Assembly (NCBI GenBank): GCA_002501655.1
Contig: DANY01000031.1
Coordinates: forward strand, 36,884 to 74,364
Direction of reading: 5' to 3'
DNA from: Methanoculleus sp. UBA303
Lineage (GTDB): Archaea; Halobacteriota; Methanomicrobia; Methanomicrobiales; Methanoculleaceae
DNA length: 37,481 nucleotides
The notes under the pieces are model-generated. The model worked only from the letters and a program-made list of their open reading frames with translations, searched no databases and was not told the DNA's origin. Of the stretch, positions 24,786 to 33,059 are shown piece by piece; the stretch's first letter is position 1, and every line of letters starts with the position of its first letter. The position numbers were made by a program, and so were the translations under genes.

Positions 24786-25016
24786 ATGGATGCCGAAGGC
24801 TACGTGGATGCCCGGGGTGCCTACTGCCAGGCGCCGGTCATCCTGCTCAAAGAGGGGATGGACCGGCTGGCGAGAGGCGGGGTCCTGAAGGTTGACGTGG
24901 ACAACCAGCCCACCGGAGAGGACGTCAGGGTCTGGGCAAGACGGATGGGCCACGATATCGTGGGCGAGGAGAAAGAAGGAGAGAAGATCACCTTCTCTAT
25001 CCGGAAAGGAGCGTGA
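24786..25016 (+). CDS. Third TusA-fold protein, altered motif
   Basis: This 76-residue protein is closest in pattern to the first TusA of the operon: YVDARGAYCQAPVILLKEGMDRL, a strand VLKVDVDNQPTGEDVRVWARRMGHDIV, and an end ITFSIRKGA. The active-site loop has CQAP in place of CPxP, so C14 is kept and the adjacent proline is lost, as in the second paralogue. It starts 4 nt after that gene. The shared shape of the three suggests tandem duplication followed by divergence. Confidence 0.75.
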   Translation: MDAEGYVDARGAYCQAPVILLKEGMDRLARGGVLKVDVDNQPTGEDVRVWARRMGHDIVGEEKEGEKITFSIRKGA

Positions 25017-25021
25017 AACGT

Positions 25022-25381
25022 ATGGCAAGGATACTCTACATCCAGACCAGCGGCACCGACACCCCGGAGCGGCTGTATGCACCGTTCGTTCTCGCGATGA
25101 CGGCATGTGCGACGGATATCGACGCCGACATCTACTTCATGATCAAGGGGGTGACGGTCGTCAAGAAAGGCGCGGCGGAGGAGATCCAGGTCGGCAATTT
25201 CCCGAGACTCTCGGAGATGAGGGACCAGGCGATCGCCGCGGGGGCGAAGATCTACATCTGCGAGCAGAGCACCCAGCTCCTCGGTCTGGACCGGGGCGAC
25301 TTCATCGCAGAGGGGCAGGTCGTTGGCGCGCTCACCTTAAACGACCTTGCCATCGACGCCGACGCGGTCATAACGTTCTAG
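25022..25381 (+). CDS. DsrE-family protein
   Basis: DsrE-fold proteins are small sulfur-handling or peroxiredoxin-like partners that often act with TusA. The 119-residue product starts MARILYIQTSGTDTPERLYAPFVLAMTACATDID and contains YFMIKGVTVV, GAKIYICEQSTQLLGL and a final strand VITF. Two cysteines, in TACAT and IYICEQ, are placed where sulfur-transfer relatives carry theirs. A GTG 9 nt upstream is possible, but the ATG at 25022 is better spaced from GGAG. In this operon it probably exchanges sulfur with the TusA-fold proteins. Confidence 0.8.
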   Translation: MARILYIQTSGTDTPERLYAPFVLAMTACATDIDADIYFMIKGVTVVKKGAAEEIQVGNFPRLSEMRDQAIAAGAKIYICEQSTQLLGLDRGDFIAEGQVVGALTLNDLAIDADAVITF

Positions 25382-25390
25382 GGGGCGGGT

Positions 25391-26545
25391 ATGGAGGAGC
25401 GGATCTATCTTGACCACGCGGCGGCGGTGCCGGTCCACCCCGGGGTTGCCCGGTTCTGCAGGCAGTTCCCGGCCGGCTTCGCCGGCAACCCCTCAACGAT
25501 CTACCAGGAAGGGCTCGCGGCGCAGGCGACCGTAGCCGGGGCACGGGAGAAGGTAGCGGCGCTCGTCGGCGCATGGGACCCGGCCTCGATCATATTCACG
25601 AGCGGGGCGACCGAGTCGAACAACATCGCTGTCCGGGGGACCGCGCTCCGGAACCAGAAGATGGGGAAGAGGGTCGTTACGAGCGCCATCGAGCACATAT
25701 CCGTGCTGAACCCGGCAAAAGACCTCCAGAAGAATGGGTTTACGTTTACGCAGGTTCCGGTCGACCGCTTCGGCGTCATCGACCTCGATGCCCTCGCGGC
25801 GGCGGTCATGCCGGAGACCGTCGTCACATCGGTCCACTACGCCAACAACGAGATCGGGACCATCGAGCCGATCCGGGAGGTGGCGGAGATCGTCCACGAC
25901 CGGGGAGGGTTCCTCCATGTGGATGCCACCGATGCCGCGGGGAGGATACCCATTGATGTGGAGCGTGACGGCATCGACCTCCTCACCCTCTCGTCGAATC
26001 AACTCGGGGGGCCGGACGGCGTCGGGGCGCTCTATATCCGCCCGGGGGTCCGGGTCCAGCCGGTCATCGTCGGAGGCGGACAGGAGCGCGGGCTCCGGCC
26101 CGGGACCGAGAACGTCTTTGGCATCGCCTGCATGGGGGAGGCGGCCCGGCTCGCAAAGGAGGAGATGCCGGAGGAGAGCGAAAGACTCCGGGGGATCCGG
26201 GACCGGCTTATTGCCGGCATCACCGGGATCGAGGAGGCCTACCTGACCGGCCACCCGGCGGAACGGCTCCCGCACCATGCCAGTTTCCGGTTCGCCCGGA
26301 TCGAGGGCGAGAGCATCCAGCTCGCCATGAACATGCTCGGTATCGCGGTCGCCACCGGGTCGGCATGCACTTCGCGGACGCTTGAGGCCTCCCACGTCCT
26401 CCTTGCCATCGGGCTCGCCCACGACGAGGCGCACGGGTCGATGGTCGCAACGCTCGGGCGCCGGAACAGCCTCGATGAGGTTTCCCGGGTCGTCAGCGCC
26501 ACGAGAGAAACAGTTAAACGTCTCCGGGCTATTACACCGCTGTAG
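25391..26545 (+). CDS. NifS/IscS-fold protein lacking the PLP lysine
   Basis: This 384-residue protein has the overall form of a class V aminotransferase cysteine desulfurase: YLDHAAAVPVHP, FTSGATESNNIAV, H102 in SAIEH, D178 in HVDAT and the mobile cysteine C326 in GSACTSRTLEASHVL. The segment that should hold the PLP Schiff-base lysine (usually SxHK...GPKG) reads SSNQLGGPDG, with N203 and Q204 replacing His and Lys. D181 replaces the usual Gln after the PLP aspartate. Ordinary desulfurase chemistry should be impossible. It directly precedes iscU and may give a cysteine ligand or act as a scaffold partner. A related lysine-less IscS is known in Archaeoglobus fulgidus. Confidence 0.88.
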   Translation: MEERIYLDHAAAVPVHPGVARFCRQFPAGFAGNPSTIYQEGLAAQATVAGAREKVAALVGAWDPASIIFTSGATESNNIAVRGTALRNQKMGKRVVTSAIEHISVLNPAKDLQKNGFTFTQVPVDRFGVIDLDALAAAVMPETVVTSVHYANNEIGTIEPIREVAEIVHDRGGFLHVDATDAAGRIPIDVERDGIDLLTLSSNQLGGPDGVGALYIRPGVRVQPVIVGGGQERGLRPGTENVFGIACMGEAARLAKEEMPEESERLRGIRDRLIAGITGIEEAYLTGHPAERLPHHASFRFARIEGESIQLAMNMLGIAVATGSACTSRTLEASHVLLAIGLAHDEAHGSMVATLGRRNSLDEVSRVVSATRETVKRLRAITPL

Positions 26546-26553
26546 GTGAGAGC

Positions 26554-26952
26554 ATGGCAGACCAGATCGGATACAGCCAGAAGGTGATGGAGCACTTCAT
26601 GAACCCGCACAACGTCGGGGTGATCGAGAACCCGGACGGCTACGGCAAGGTCGGCAACCCCGTCTGCGGGGATCTCATGGAGATCTTCATCAGGGTCAGG
26701 GACGACGTCATCGAAGATATCCGGTTCCGGACGTTCGGGTGCGGTTCGGCGATCGCGACGAGCAGCATGGTGACCGACCTCGCCAAAGGAAAGACGCTTG
26801 AGGAGGCGATGAAGATCACCCGCGACGACGTGGCGACCGAGCTCGAGGGGCTGCCGCCCCGGAAGATGCACTGCTCGAACCTCGCGGCGGATGCGCTCCA
26901 CGCGGCGATACAGGACTTCCGGGAGAAGCAGAAGAAGGAAGCGACGGGTTAA
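26554..26952 (+). CDS. iscU: IscU/NifU-type Fe-S cluster scaffold
   Basis: IscU builds [2Fe-2S] clusters before handing them to target proteins. The 132-residue protein has all three ligand cysteines, C38 in GNPVCGD, C63 in FGCGSAIATSS and C107 in KMHCSNLA, together with D40 and H106. The N-terminus SQKVMEHFMNPHNVG is typical. It starts 8 nt after the NifS-like gene with GGTGAG before the ATG and ends the operon. Keeping a complete scaffold next to a lysine-less IscS suggests the pair still makes clusters with sulfide from another source. Confidence 0.93.
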   Translation: MADQIGYSQKVMEHFMNPHNVGVIENPDGYGKVGNPVCGDLMEIFIRVRDDVIEDIRFRTFGCGSAIATSSMVTDLAKGKTLEEAMKITRDDVATELEGLPPRKMHCSNLAADALHAAIQDFREKQKKEATG

Positions 26953-26955
26953 CCC

Positions 26956-27858
26956 TCAGCACCCGTAGACCAGCGTCATAATGCTCTTAGCGAGATCCAG
27001 GCTCTTCCCCCGGTAGACCATAAGAGTATCCTGGCGGAGAGCCCCCAGAATCTCGACCGGGTCCCTGGTATCCTGGATGAAGATATCCACGAAATCCTCG
27101 TAGAGACTGTAGGTTCCGGCAGATGAGGGCTCTTTGCCGAAGGCCCGCATCAGCGCGGCCGCCGGGCCGCTGACCGGCGCATCACCGATGAAGGGGCTGA
27201 TCGCGATGACGTACTGCCGGCGGAGCGCCTCCCGAACCCCGGCGCATTCGAGGATCGGCGATATGCTCGTGACCGGGTTGCTCGGTCCGATTATAACAGC
27301 GTCGCTCGCCTCGATCGCGCAGAGAACCTCATCGGTCGCAACCGGCGGCTCCCGGAACCGCCGGACCACGCCCTCGATCGCCACGTCGCCCCGGTGCTTC
27401 ACCCAGTACTCCTGGAAGTGCATATCGCCCCGGCGCGTCTTGACGTAGGTCGTCACCGCAGAATCGGTCATCGGGAGAACGGTCGCCTGGATATCCAGCT
27501 TCCCGCAGAGGGTCGCCGTCGCCTCGGTGAGCCGCATACCGCCCCGGAGCATCTCTCCCCGGGCGACGTGGACCGCCCGGTCCCGGTCCCCGATGGCAAT
27601 GAACTCCTCGATGCCGAGTCTCGCGAGAAGGTCGTGGGTTATGTAGGTGTCGTCGCGGATTCCCCACCACCGGCCGGTGTCGAGGATGTCCGCAAAGAGG
27701 TACATAACCGTATCGATATCGGGCGAGAGGTGGTTGCCGGAGAGCCACGTATCCTCGGCCGTGTTGACGATGACCGCGATCTCCCGCTCGTCCAGCAACT
27801 CCTGCACACCGCGGAGGAGTTTCGGGGTCCCGGTCCCGCCCGAGAGGAAAGTGATCAT
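26956..27858 (-). CDS. cofD: 2-phospho-L-lactate transferase (coenzyme F420 biosynthesis)
   Basis: CofD joins the activated phospholactyl group to FO, making F420-0. The 300-residue protein has the family start [17 protein letters not shown], the FO/metal region [36 protein letters not shown] and [15 protein letters not shown]. All are canonical, so this is the probable functional CofD. It lies 3 nt from the convergent iscU stop. A close paralogue is encoded immediately upstream on the same strand, 70 nt away, with an AT-rich promoter-like stretch between them. Confidence 0.93.
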   Translation of the reverse strand: MITFLSGGTGTPKLLRGVQELLDEREIAVIVNTAEDTWLSGNHLSPDIDTVMYLFADILDTGRWWGIRDDTYITHDLLARLGIEEFIAIGDRDRAVHVARGEMLRGGMRLTEATATLCGKLDIQATVLPMTDSAVTTYVKTRRGDMHFQEYWVKHRGDVAIEGVVRRFREPPVATDEVLCAIEASDAVIIGPSNPVTSISPILECAGVREALRRQYVIAISPFIGDAPVSGPAAALMRAFGKEPSSAGTYSLYEDFVDIFIQDTRDPVEILGALRQDTLMVYRGKSLDLAKSIMTLVYGC

Positions 27859-27928
27859 GAATATTTAGCGTAACAAGTGCAACCATATGAATTTTGTTAA
27901 TGGGGCCGGGTAGCGGCGAAGCCTCCTC

Positions 27929-28837
27929 TCACGAAACAGCGTGTCGTATGACCGCCATGATATCCCAGGCGAGCGATTCGGCCTGCCGGCTGTGCAGGAG
28001 GTGCGCCTCCAGGCGGAGCGATCCCGGGACCTCGTCGGGGTCGTGGAAGTCCTGGACAAAGACGTCGACGATATCACCGTAGAGCCGGAATACCCCCGGC
28101 GAGGTCGGTTGCTCGCCGACGGCGTACATGAGCGCGGTGTCCTTCGGGTCCGGGGCACTGTCCCCCTGGAACGGCGAGACCGCGACGACGAACCGGTCGC
28201 GGAGAAGGTCACGCATCCCAACGCATTCGAGGATGGGGAGGATGCTCCGGGCGGGGTTTCCCGGGCCGATCACCACGGCATCGCTTGCTTCAATAACCGC
28301 CTGAACCTCGTCTGTGACCGCCGGCCGAACGGGGGCGGTGTGGATGAGTTCCCGCACCTCGGTACCGGCATCGGCGCACGTCCAGTACTCGAAGAGCGGC
28401 AGGCGCCCGGTGCCGGTATCGACGAGTAGGCCAGCCTCTGTGTCGCTTACCGGAAGGATGGTCGCCCCAACGCTGAGCGCCCGGCACTGTGCCTGCACAG
28501 CCTCCGTCAGGGTCCAACCCTTCTTGAGGAGTGCTGCCCGGGCGATCTGGACGGCCCGGGCACGATCGCCGATCACGAAGGGTTCGCCGCCCGCCACCTT
28601 CGGGAGGTAGTTGTGGGTGGCGTAGGTGTCCCCCTTGATCCCCCACCATCGCCCGGTATCGAGTATACCGGCAAAGAGGAAGATGGCGGTATCGATATCC
28701 GGCGCACAGTGGCTCCCCGAGACCCAGAAGTCCTCAGCGGTATTCGCGACCACGGCGATATCGCTGTCGTAGAGGATCTGCCGGGCGCCCCTGATGAGCG
28801 CGGGCGCTCCGGTTCCGCCCGAGAGGAAGGTGATCAT
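27929..28837 (-). CDS. Second CofD-family protein, divergent paralogue
   Basis: This 302-residue protein aligns with CofD along its whole length: [53 protein letters not shown] and VIGPGNPARSILPIL. Differences from the adjacent cofD fall in motifs. TPKL becomes APAL, losing a lysine in the phosphate loop, and SNPVTS becomes GNPARS. It may use another phospho-donor or acceptor, or have lost activity. It is divergent from the HD gene and may be cotranscribed with cofD. Which of the two makes F420 cannot be proved from sequence. Confidence 0.85.
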   Translation of the reverse strand: MITFLSGGTGAPALIRGARQILYDSDIAVVANTAEDFWVSGSHCAPDIDTAIFLFAGILDTGRWWGIKGDTYATHNYLPKVAGGEPFVIGDRARAVQIARAALLKKGWTLTEAVQAQCRALSVGATILPVSDTEAGLLVDTGTGRLPLFEYWTCADAGTEVRELIHTAPVRPAVTDEVQAVIEASDAVVIGPGNPARSILPILECVGMRDLLRDRFVVAVSPFQGDSAPDPKDTALMYAVGEQPTSPGVFRLYGDIVDVFVQDFHDPDEVPGSLRLEAHLLHSRQAESLAWDIMAVIRHAVS

Positions 28838-28868
28838 CCTCCATACCTTTATCAGTCATCTCTCAAGA

Positions 28869-30092
28869 ATGTTAACAGAACGGATGAAGATCATCAAGGA
28901 TCCGGTGCACGGCTACGTCGAGGCGGAACCGCTCGCACTCCGGCTGCTCGACTCGGGAGTCGTCCAGCGGCTCCGCCACGTCACGCAGCTCGGGTTTGCA
29001 AACCTCGTCTACCCGGGCGCAAACCACACCCGGTTCGAGCACTCGCTCGGGGCGATGCATCTTGCAGGCCTCATGTGCCGGGAGCTCGGGCTTGACGACG
29101 GCGAGACGAAACTCGTCACGACGGCCGCCCTCCTCCACGACATCGGCCACGGGCCCTTCTCCCACGTCACCGAGCCAGTGATGGAGGAGTTTTTGGGGCG
29201 AAGCCACCACCAGATCGACCACCTCGTCAGGGAGGGGGCGGTCGCCGGGGTCCTCGAGGCGGAAGGGGTCGACCCCGCTGAGGTCTGCGCCGTCGTCGCA
29301 GGGGAGCACCGCCTCGCGAGCATCATCCACGGGAGCCTCGACGTCGACCGGATGGATTACCTGATGCGGGACGCTCACTACACCGGCGTGCCCTACGGGA
29401 CAGTCGACGCACACAGGCTTATCCGGTGCTCGGTCCTCGCCGAATCCGGCATCGCGCTGCGTGAAAGCGGTATCAACGCCGCCGAGTCGCTCTTGATCGC
29501 CCGGACCCTGATGCGCCCGGCGGTCTACTTCCACCACGTGAGCCGGATCGCGACGAGCATGTTCGTCCACGCCCTCCGGGAGGAGGTGCAGAACGTCCCG
29601 GGCGCGGATGCCCGTGAACTCGTCCGGATGGACGATGCTGCCTGTATGGAGCGGCTGAAACACTCCCCGCACGGGACCACCCGGGACCTTGCCGCCAGGG
29701 TCTACGCCCGGGACCTCTACAAGCGGGCGCTCTATGTCGGCGAAGACCGGGTGAACGCCGCAGCCCTCCAGCAGGACCCCGGGGCCGCCCGGGAGCGAGA
29801 CCTTGCCCTCGCCATCGCCGAGACCGCGGGAATCCCGGGGGACGAGGTTCTTGTGGACATTCCCCGGCTCCCCGGCGCCCTCTCGATGGAGGTCCGGGTC
29901 AGGAACAGCCACACGATGGTGGATATCGAGCAGGTCTCGCCCCTCATCAACACCTTGAACGACACCCGGCGGCAACAGTGGCGCCTCGGGATCTATACGA
30001 CCCCCGAACATCGCCATGCCGTGGAGCAGGCGGCGATGGAGGTACTCCGGGTGAAGCGGGCGACAAAACAGGATAAACTCGTAGTTGCATAA
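28869..30092 (+). CDS. HD-domain phosphohydrolase (dNTPase-like)
   Basis: This 407-residue protein belongs to the HD superfamily group related to dGTPases and SAMHD1 (COG1078-like). The metal-binding signature is visible as NHTRFEHSLGAMH, LLHDIGHGPFSHVTE and a later DVDRMDYLMRDAHYTG, supplying the H...HD...D set. The N-terminus IKDPVHGYVE is characteristic. Possible roles are dNTP hydrolysis or nucleotide signalling. Starts at 28869 and 28884 are both possible, and neither has a clear ribosome site; a CTTTATCA element near 28849 suggests a very short leader. The open frame to 28794 lies inside the divergent cofD paralogue and is ignored. Confidence 0.87.
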   Translation: MLTERMKIIKDPVHGYVEAEPLALRLLDSGVVQRLRHVTQLGFANLVYPGANHTRFEHSLGAMHLAGLMCRELGLDDGETKLVTTAALLHDIGHGPFSHVTEPVMEEFLGRSHHQIDHLVREGAVAGVLEAEGVDPAEVCAVVAGEHRLASIIHGSLDVDRMDYLMRDAHYTGVPYGTVDAHRLIRCSVLAESGIALRESGINAAESLLIARTLMRPAVYFHHVSRIATSMFVHALREEVQNVPGADARELVRMDDAACMERLKHSPHGTTRDLAARVYARDLYKRALYVGEDRVNAAALQQDPGAARERDLALAIAETAGIPGDEVLVDIPRLPGALSMEVRVRNSHTMVDIEQVSPLINTLNDTRRQQWRLGIYTTPEHRHAVEQAAMEVLRVKRATKQDKLVVA

Positions 30093-30106
30093 TCGATGAG
30101 GAGTAC

Positions 30107-30661
30107 ATGAAGAAGGAATTTGTCGTCGGGGTCACCGGAGCAAGCGGGGTCGTATACGCCCGCCGCCTGCTCGAGGTGCTCTGCGACCAGGCAACGGTGC
30201 ATATCGTCATATCCGACACCGCCCGGCAGATAGCCGGGATCGAGCGTGTGGACCTTACCGGGTTCGACGCCATATACGCCGAGAACAGCAACCTCGCAGC
30301 CGATATCGCCAGCGGCTCGTTTCGCTACGACGGTATGGCGATCGTACCCTGCAGCATGAAGACGCTTGCGGCGGTCAGCAACGGGCTCGCGGACAACCTG
30401 ATCGCGCGGGCGGCGGACGTCTGCCTCAAGGAGCGGCGGCCCCTCCTCCTCCTCCTCCGCGAGATGCCGCTCTCCCGGATTCACTTAAAGAACATGCTTG
30501 CAGCCGACGAGGCCGGCGCGACCGTTATGGTCGCAAGCCCCCCCTTCTACCAGCACCCCAAGACCATCGACGACCTCGTCGATATGGTGGTGGCCCGGGT
30601 GCTCGACCACCTGGGGGTCGAGCACCGCCTGGGGAGCAGATGGAGTGGATACGATGCGTGA
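30107..30661 (+). CDS. ubiX: UbiX-type flavin prenyltransferase
   Basis: UbiX attaches a dimethylallyl group to FMN, making the prenylated flavin cofactor that UbiD decarboxylases need. The 184-residue protein has VVGVTGASGVVYARRLLEVL, the VPCSMKTLAAVSNGLADNL active-site region and the C-terminal RIHLKNMLAADEAGATV segment. Archaea make no ubiquinone, so the product serves the UbiD homologue that overlaps its 3' end by 8 nt. GAGGAG precedes the ATG. It is the first gene of a three-gene cluster with a likely isoprenoid role. Confidence 0.94.
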   Translation: MKKEFVVGVTGASGVVYARRLLEVLCDQATVHIVISDTARQIAGIERVDLTGFDAIYAENSNLAADIASGSFRYDGMAIVPCSMKTLAAVSNGLADNLIARAADVCLKERRPLLLLLREMPLSRIHLKNMLAADEAGATVMVASPPFYQHPKTIDDLVDMVVARVLDHLGVEHRLGSRWSGYDA

Positions 30662-31895
30662 TTTCATTGCGATGATGCGGGAGCAGGGGAGGGTCGAGGA
30701 TATCGAGAGCCCCTGCTCGACCGTCTATGAGGCTCCCCGTATGGCGAGCCGGACCGATAAGATCCTCTTCTTCCACGACCTCGACGGTCACCGGGCGGTG
30801 ATGAACCTCCTCGGTGACCGGGGAGCGCTTGCAGCGGCGCTCGGCGTGGGCGAACGGGACCTGGTCAGGCACCTTGCGGCCGCCACCTACACCGGCCGCG
30901 TGGTGGACGCCGGGCAGTGCCAGAGCGGCGTTCCCGCCGACCTCTCCCGTCTCCCGGTCATGAAGCACTTCCCGGGAGACGCCGGGCGCTACTTCACGTC
31001 GGGGATCGTCTTCTCGCGCTTCGGCGGCGTGGAGAACGCCTCCATTCACCGGATGATGGTCCTCGACGATCGAAGGGTGGTGGCCCGCCTGGTGGAGGGG
31101 AGGCACACCCACACCCTCCTTCGGGAGGCGCTTGCTCGGGGGGAGCGGCTGGCGGTCGCGGTCACCGTCGGCACCCATCCGCTGGTGACGTTTGCCGCCT
31201 GCACCCGCGTTCCGCAGGGGAAGGAACTCGCCTACGCAGCGGAGTTGATGGGGGGTGAACTCGCTGTCCGGGAGTGCGAAAACGGCGTCCGGGTTCCCAA
31301 CGCCGAGATCGTGCTCGAAGGCTCTATCGGGCTGGAAACGGCGGCGGAAGGGCCGTTCGTCGATATCACCGGCACCTACGACCCCGTGCGGCAGCAGCCG
31401 GTGATCGAGTTTTCCCGGATGTACTGCAAGGAGGACCCCATCTACCACGGCATCCTCCCTGCTGGCGACGAGCACAAACTCCTGATGGGGGCGCCCTACG
31501 AGCCGAAGATCTACCGCGCGGTCAGCGAGGTGACGACGGTCCGAAACGTCCTCCTCACGAAAGGCGGCGCCGGCTATCTCCACGCGGTGGTGCAGATCCG
31601 GAAGAACACGCAGGGTGACGCCAAAAACGCCATCATGGCGGCGTTTGCAGCCCACACATCCTTGAAGCACGTCGTGGTGGTGGACGAGGACATCGATATC
31701 TACGACCCCTACGACGTCGAGTACGCTATAGCGACAAGGGTGCGGGGCGATACCGATATCATGGTCATCAGCGGTGTGCGTGGGTCGTCGCTTGACCCGA
31801 TGCGTCTAGCGGACGGGACGAACGTGAAGGTCGGGGTCGATGCCACGATCGTTATGGGGAGAGAGGGCGAATTCAAGAGAGCGGAGTGGCCGTAG
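30654..31895 (+). CDS. UbiD-family decarboxylase, likely anhydromevalonate phosphate decarboxylase
   Basis: This 413-residue UbiD-fold enzyme uses prenylated FMN. Family segments include NASIHRMMVLDDRRVV, MYCKEDPIYHGILPAGDEHKLLMG and VVVDEDIDIYDPYDVEYAIATR, with the Glu-Arg type catalytic residues in these regions. The pairing with UbiX and an aconitase X protein matches the archaeal mevalonate variant in which phosphomevalonate is dehydrated and then decarboxylated to isopentenyl phosphate. The ATG at 30654 follows GGAG and overlaps ubiX by 8 nt. The open frame further upstream is inside ubiX. The exact substrate is inferred from context. Confidence 0.87.
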   Translation: MRDFIAMMREQGRVEDIESPCSTVYEAPRMASRTDKILFFHDLDGHRAVMNLLGDRGALAAALGVGERDLVRHLAAATYTGRVVDAGQCQSGVPADLSRLPVMKHFPGDAGRYFTSGIVFSRFGGVENASIHRMMVLDDRRVVARLVEGRHTHTLLREALARGERLAVAVTVGTHPLVTFAACTRVPQGKELAYAAELMGGELAVRECENGVRVPNAEIVLEGSIGLETAAEGPFVDITGTYDPVRQQPVIEFSRMYCKEDPIYHGILPAGDEHKLLMGAPYEPKIYRAVSEVTTVRNVLLTKGGAGYLHAVVQIRKNTQGDAKNAIMAAFAAHTSLKHVVVVDEDIDIYDPYDVEYAIATRVRGDTDIMVISGVRGSSLDPMRLADGTNVKVGVDATIVMGREGEFKRAEWP

Positions 31896-31898
31896 TTC

Positions 31899-33059
31899 AT
31901 GTACCTTGATAACGATGACGAGAAGGTGCTCGCCGGCGAGTTCGGCGAGACACGCCAGAAGATGATGGAGATCCTGGTCGCGCTCGGGGGGGTCTACGAT
32001 GCCGAGAGGCTCGTCCCGATTACGAGCGCCCAGGTGAGCGGTGCATCCTACAAGACGATCGGAAAGTGGGGGCTTGCCTGGCTGCAGAGCCTCGATGCCC
32101 GGGTGGCGGTCCCGGCCGTCTTAAACCCCATCGGTATGCCGCAGGAGGGGTGGCGGGAGTTCGGGATCGCCGAGGAGTTCGCCCGCCGCCAGGCGGAGGT
32201 CGTCGAAGCCTACCGGAGGCTCGGGATCAGGCTCGAGTGTACCTGCACGCCCTACTACCTCCGCATAACGGAGTACGGGGAACACCTGGCCTGGTCAGAG
32301 TCATCGGCGGTCGCCTACGCGAACTCGGTTTTAGGCGCCCGGACGAACCGCGAAGGCGGTCCGAGCGCCCTTGCGGCGGCGATAGTCGGGAAGACGCCGT
32401 ATTATGGGCTGCATATCGTCGCGAACCGGCGACCGCAGGTCGTCATCGAGGTCGAGAGCGGCACAGGCCTGCGATCCGACCACTGGGGCGCCATCGGGCA
32501 CGTCGCCGGGAAGAAGGTGGGGAACCGTATACCCATCTTCGAGGGGATCCGGCCGGGCCGCGACCAGCTCAAGGCGCTCGGCGCCGCGATGGCGGCGACC
32601 GGCGCGGTTGCGCTCTTCCACGTCGATAAGATCACCCCGGAGGCCCGGGTCTTCTCGTTTGAGACCGCCGGCCTTGACCGGGTGACGGTGACACAGGATG
32701 AGATTGAAGCCCTCTTTGTGGAGACGGAGGTGGAGGCGGTCGCGGTCGGGTGCCCACACTGCTCCGCCGACGAACTCCGCGGCCTTGCGGATCTCCTCAA
32801 GGGGAAGAAGACGACGAAACCCTTCTACATCTTCGCCGCCCGGGGGGTCGCGAAGAATAACCCCGACCTCGTAGGCGCTATCGAGCACAGCGGCGCCCGG
32901 GTGATCCCGGACACCTGCATGGTCGTCTCGCCCCGGATGGACGAGTTCGCATCGATCATGGTGGATTCGGGCAAAGCCCTCGCCTATGTTCCGGGGATGT
33001 GCGGGGCGCTCGCCCGGATAGGAACGAGGAAGGAGTGCGTCGAGGTCGCGACGTCGTGA
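31899..33059 (+). CDS. Aconitase X large subunit (probable phosphomevalonate dehydratase)
   Basis: This 386-residue protein belongs to the aconitase X catalytic family (DUF521), which in archaea forms the large subunit of phosphomevalonate dehydratase, a 4Fe-4S enzyme. Family segments include ITSAQVSGASYKTIGKWGLAWL, CTCTPYYLRITEYGEHLAWSESSAVAYANSVLGA, VAVGCPHCSADEL and IPDTCMVVSP; cysteines in these provide the cluster ligands. It starts 3 nt after the UbiD gene. The small subunit (DUF126, about 130 residues) is not found next to it and must be elsewhere if this assignment is right. The two-step branch leads to isopentenyl phosphate for archaeal lipids. Confidence 0.9.
   Translation: MYLDNDDEKVLAGEFGETRQKMMEILVALGGVYDAERLVPITSAQVSGASYKTIGKWGLAWLQSLDARVAVPAVLNPIGMPQEGWREFGIAEEFARRQAEVVEAYRRLGIRLECTCTPYYLRITEYGEHLAWSESSAVAYANSVLGARTNREGGPSALAAAIVGKTPYYGLHIVANRRPQVVIEVESGTGLRSDHWGAIGHVAGKKVGNRIPIFEGIRPGRDQLKALGAAMAATGAVALFHVDKITPEARVFSFETAGLDRVTVTQDEIEALFVETEVEAVAVGCPHCSADELRGLADLLKGKKTTKPFYIFAARGVAKNNPDLVGAIEHSGARVIPDTCMVVSPRMDEFASIMVDSGKALAYVPGMCGALARIGTRKECVEVATS

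Noticed and set aside
25013..25021. GTG start for the DsrE-family gene
   Set aside because: It lies only one base after the ribosome site; the ATG 9 nt later is correctly spaced.
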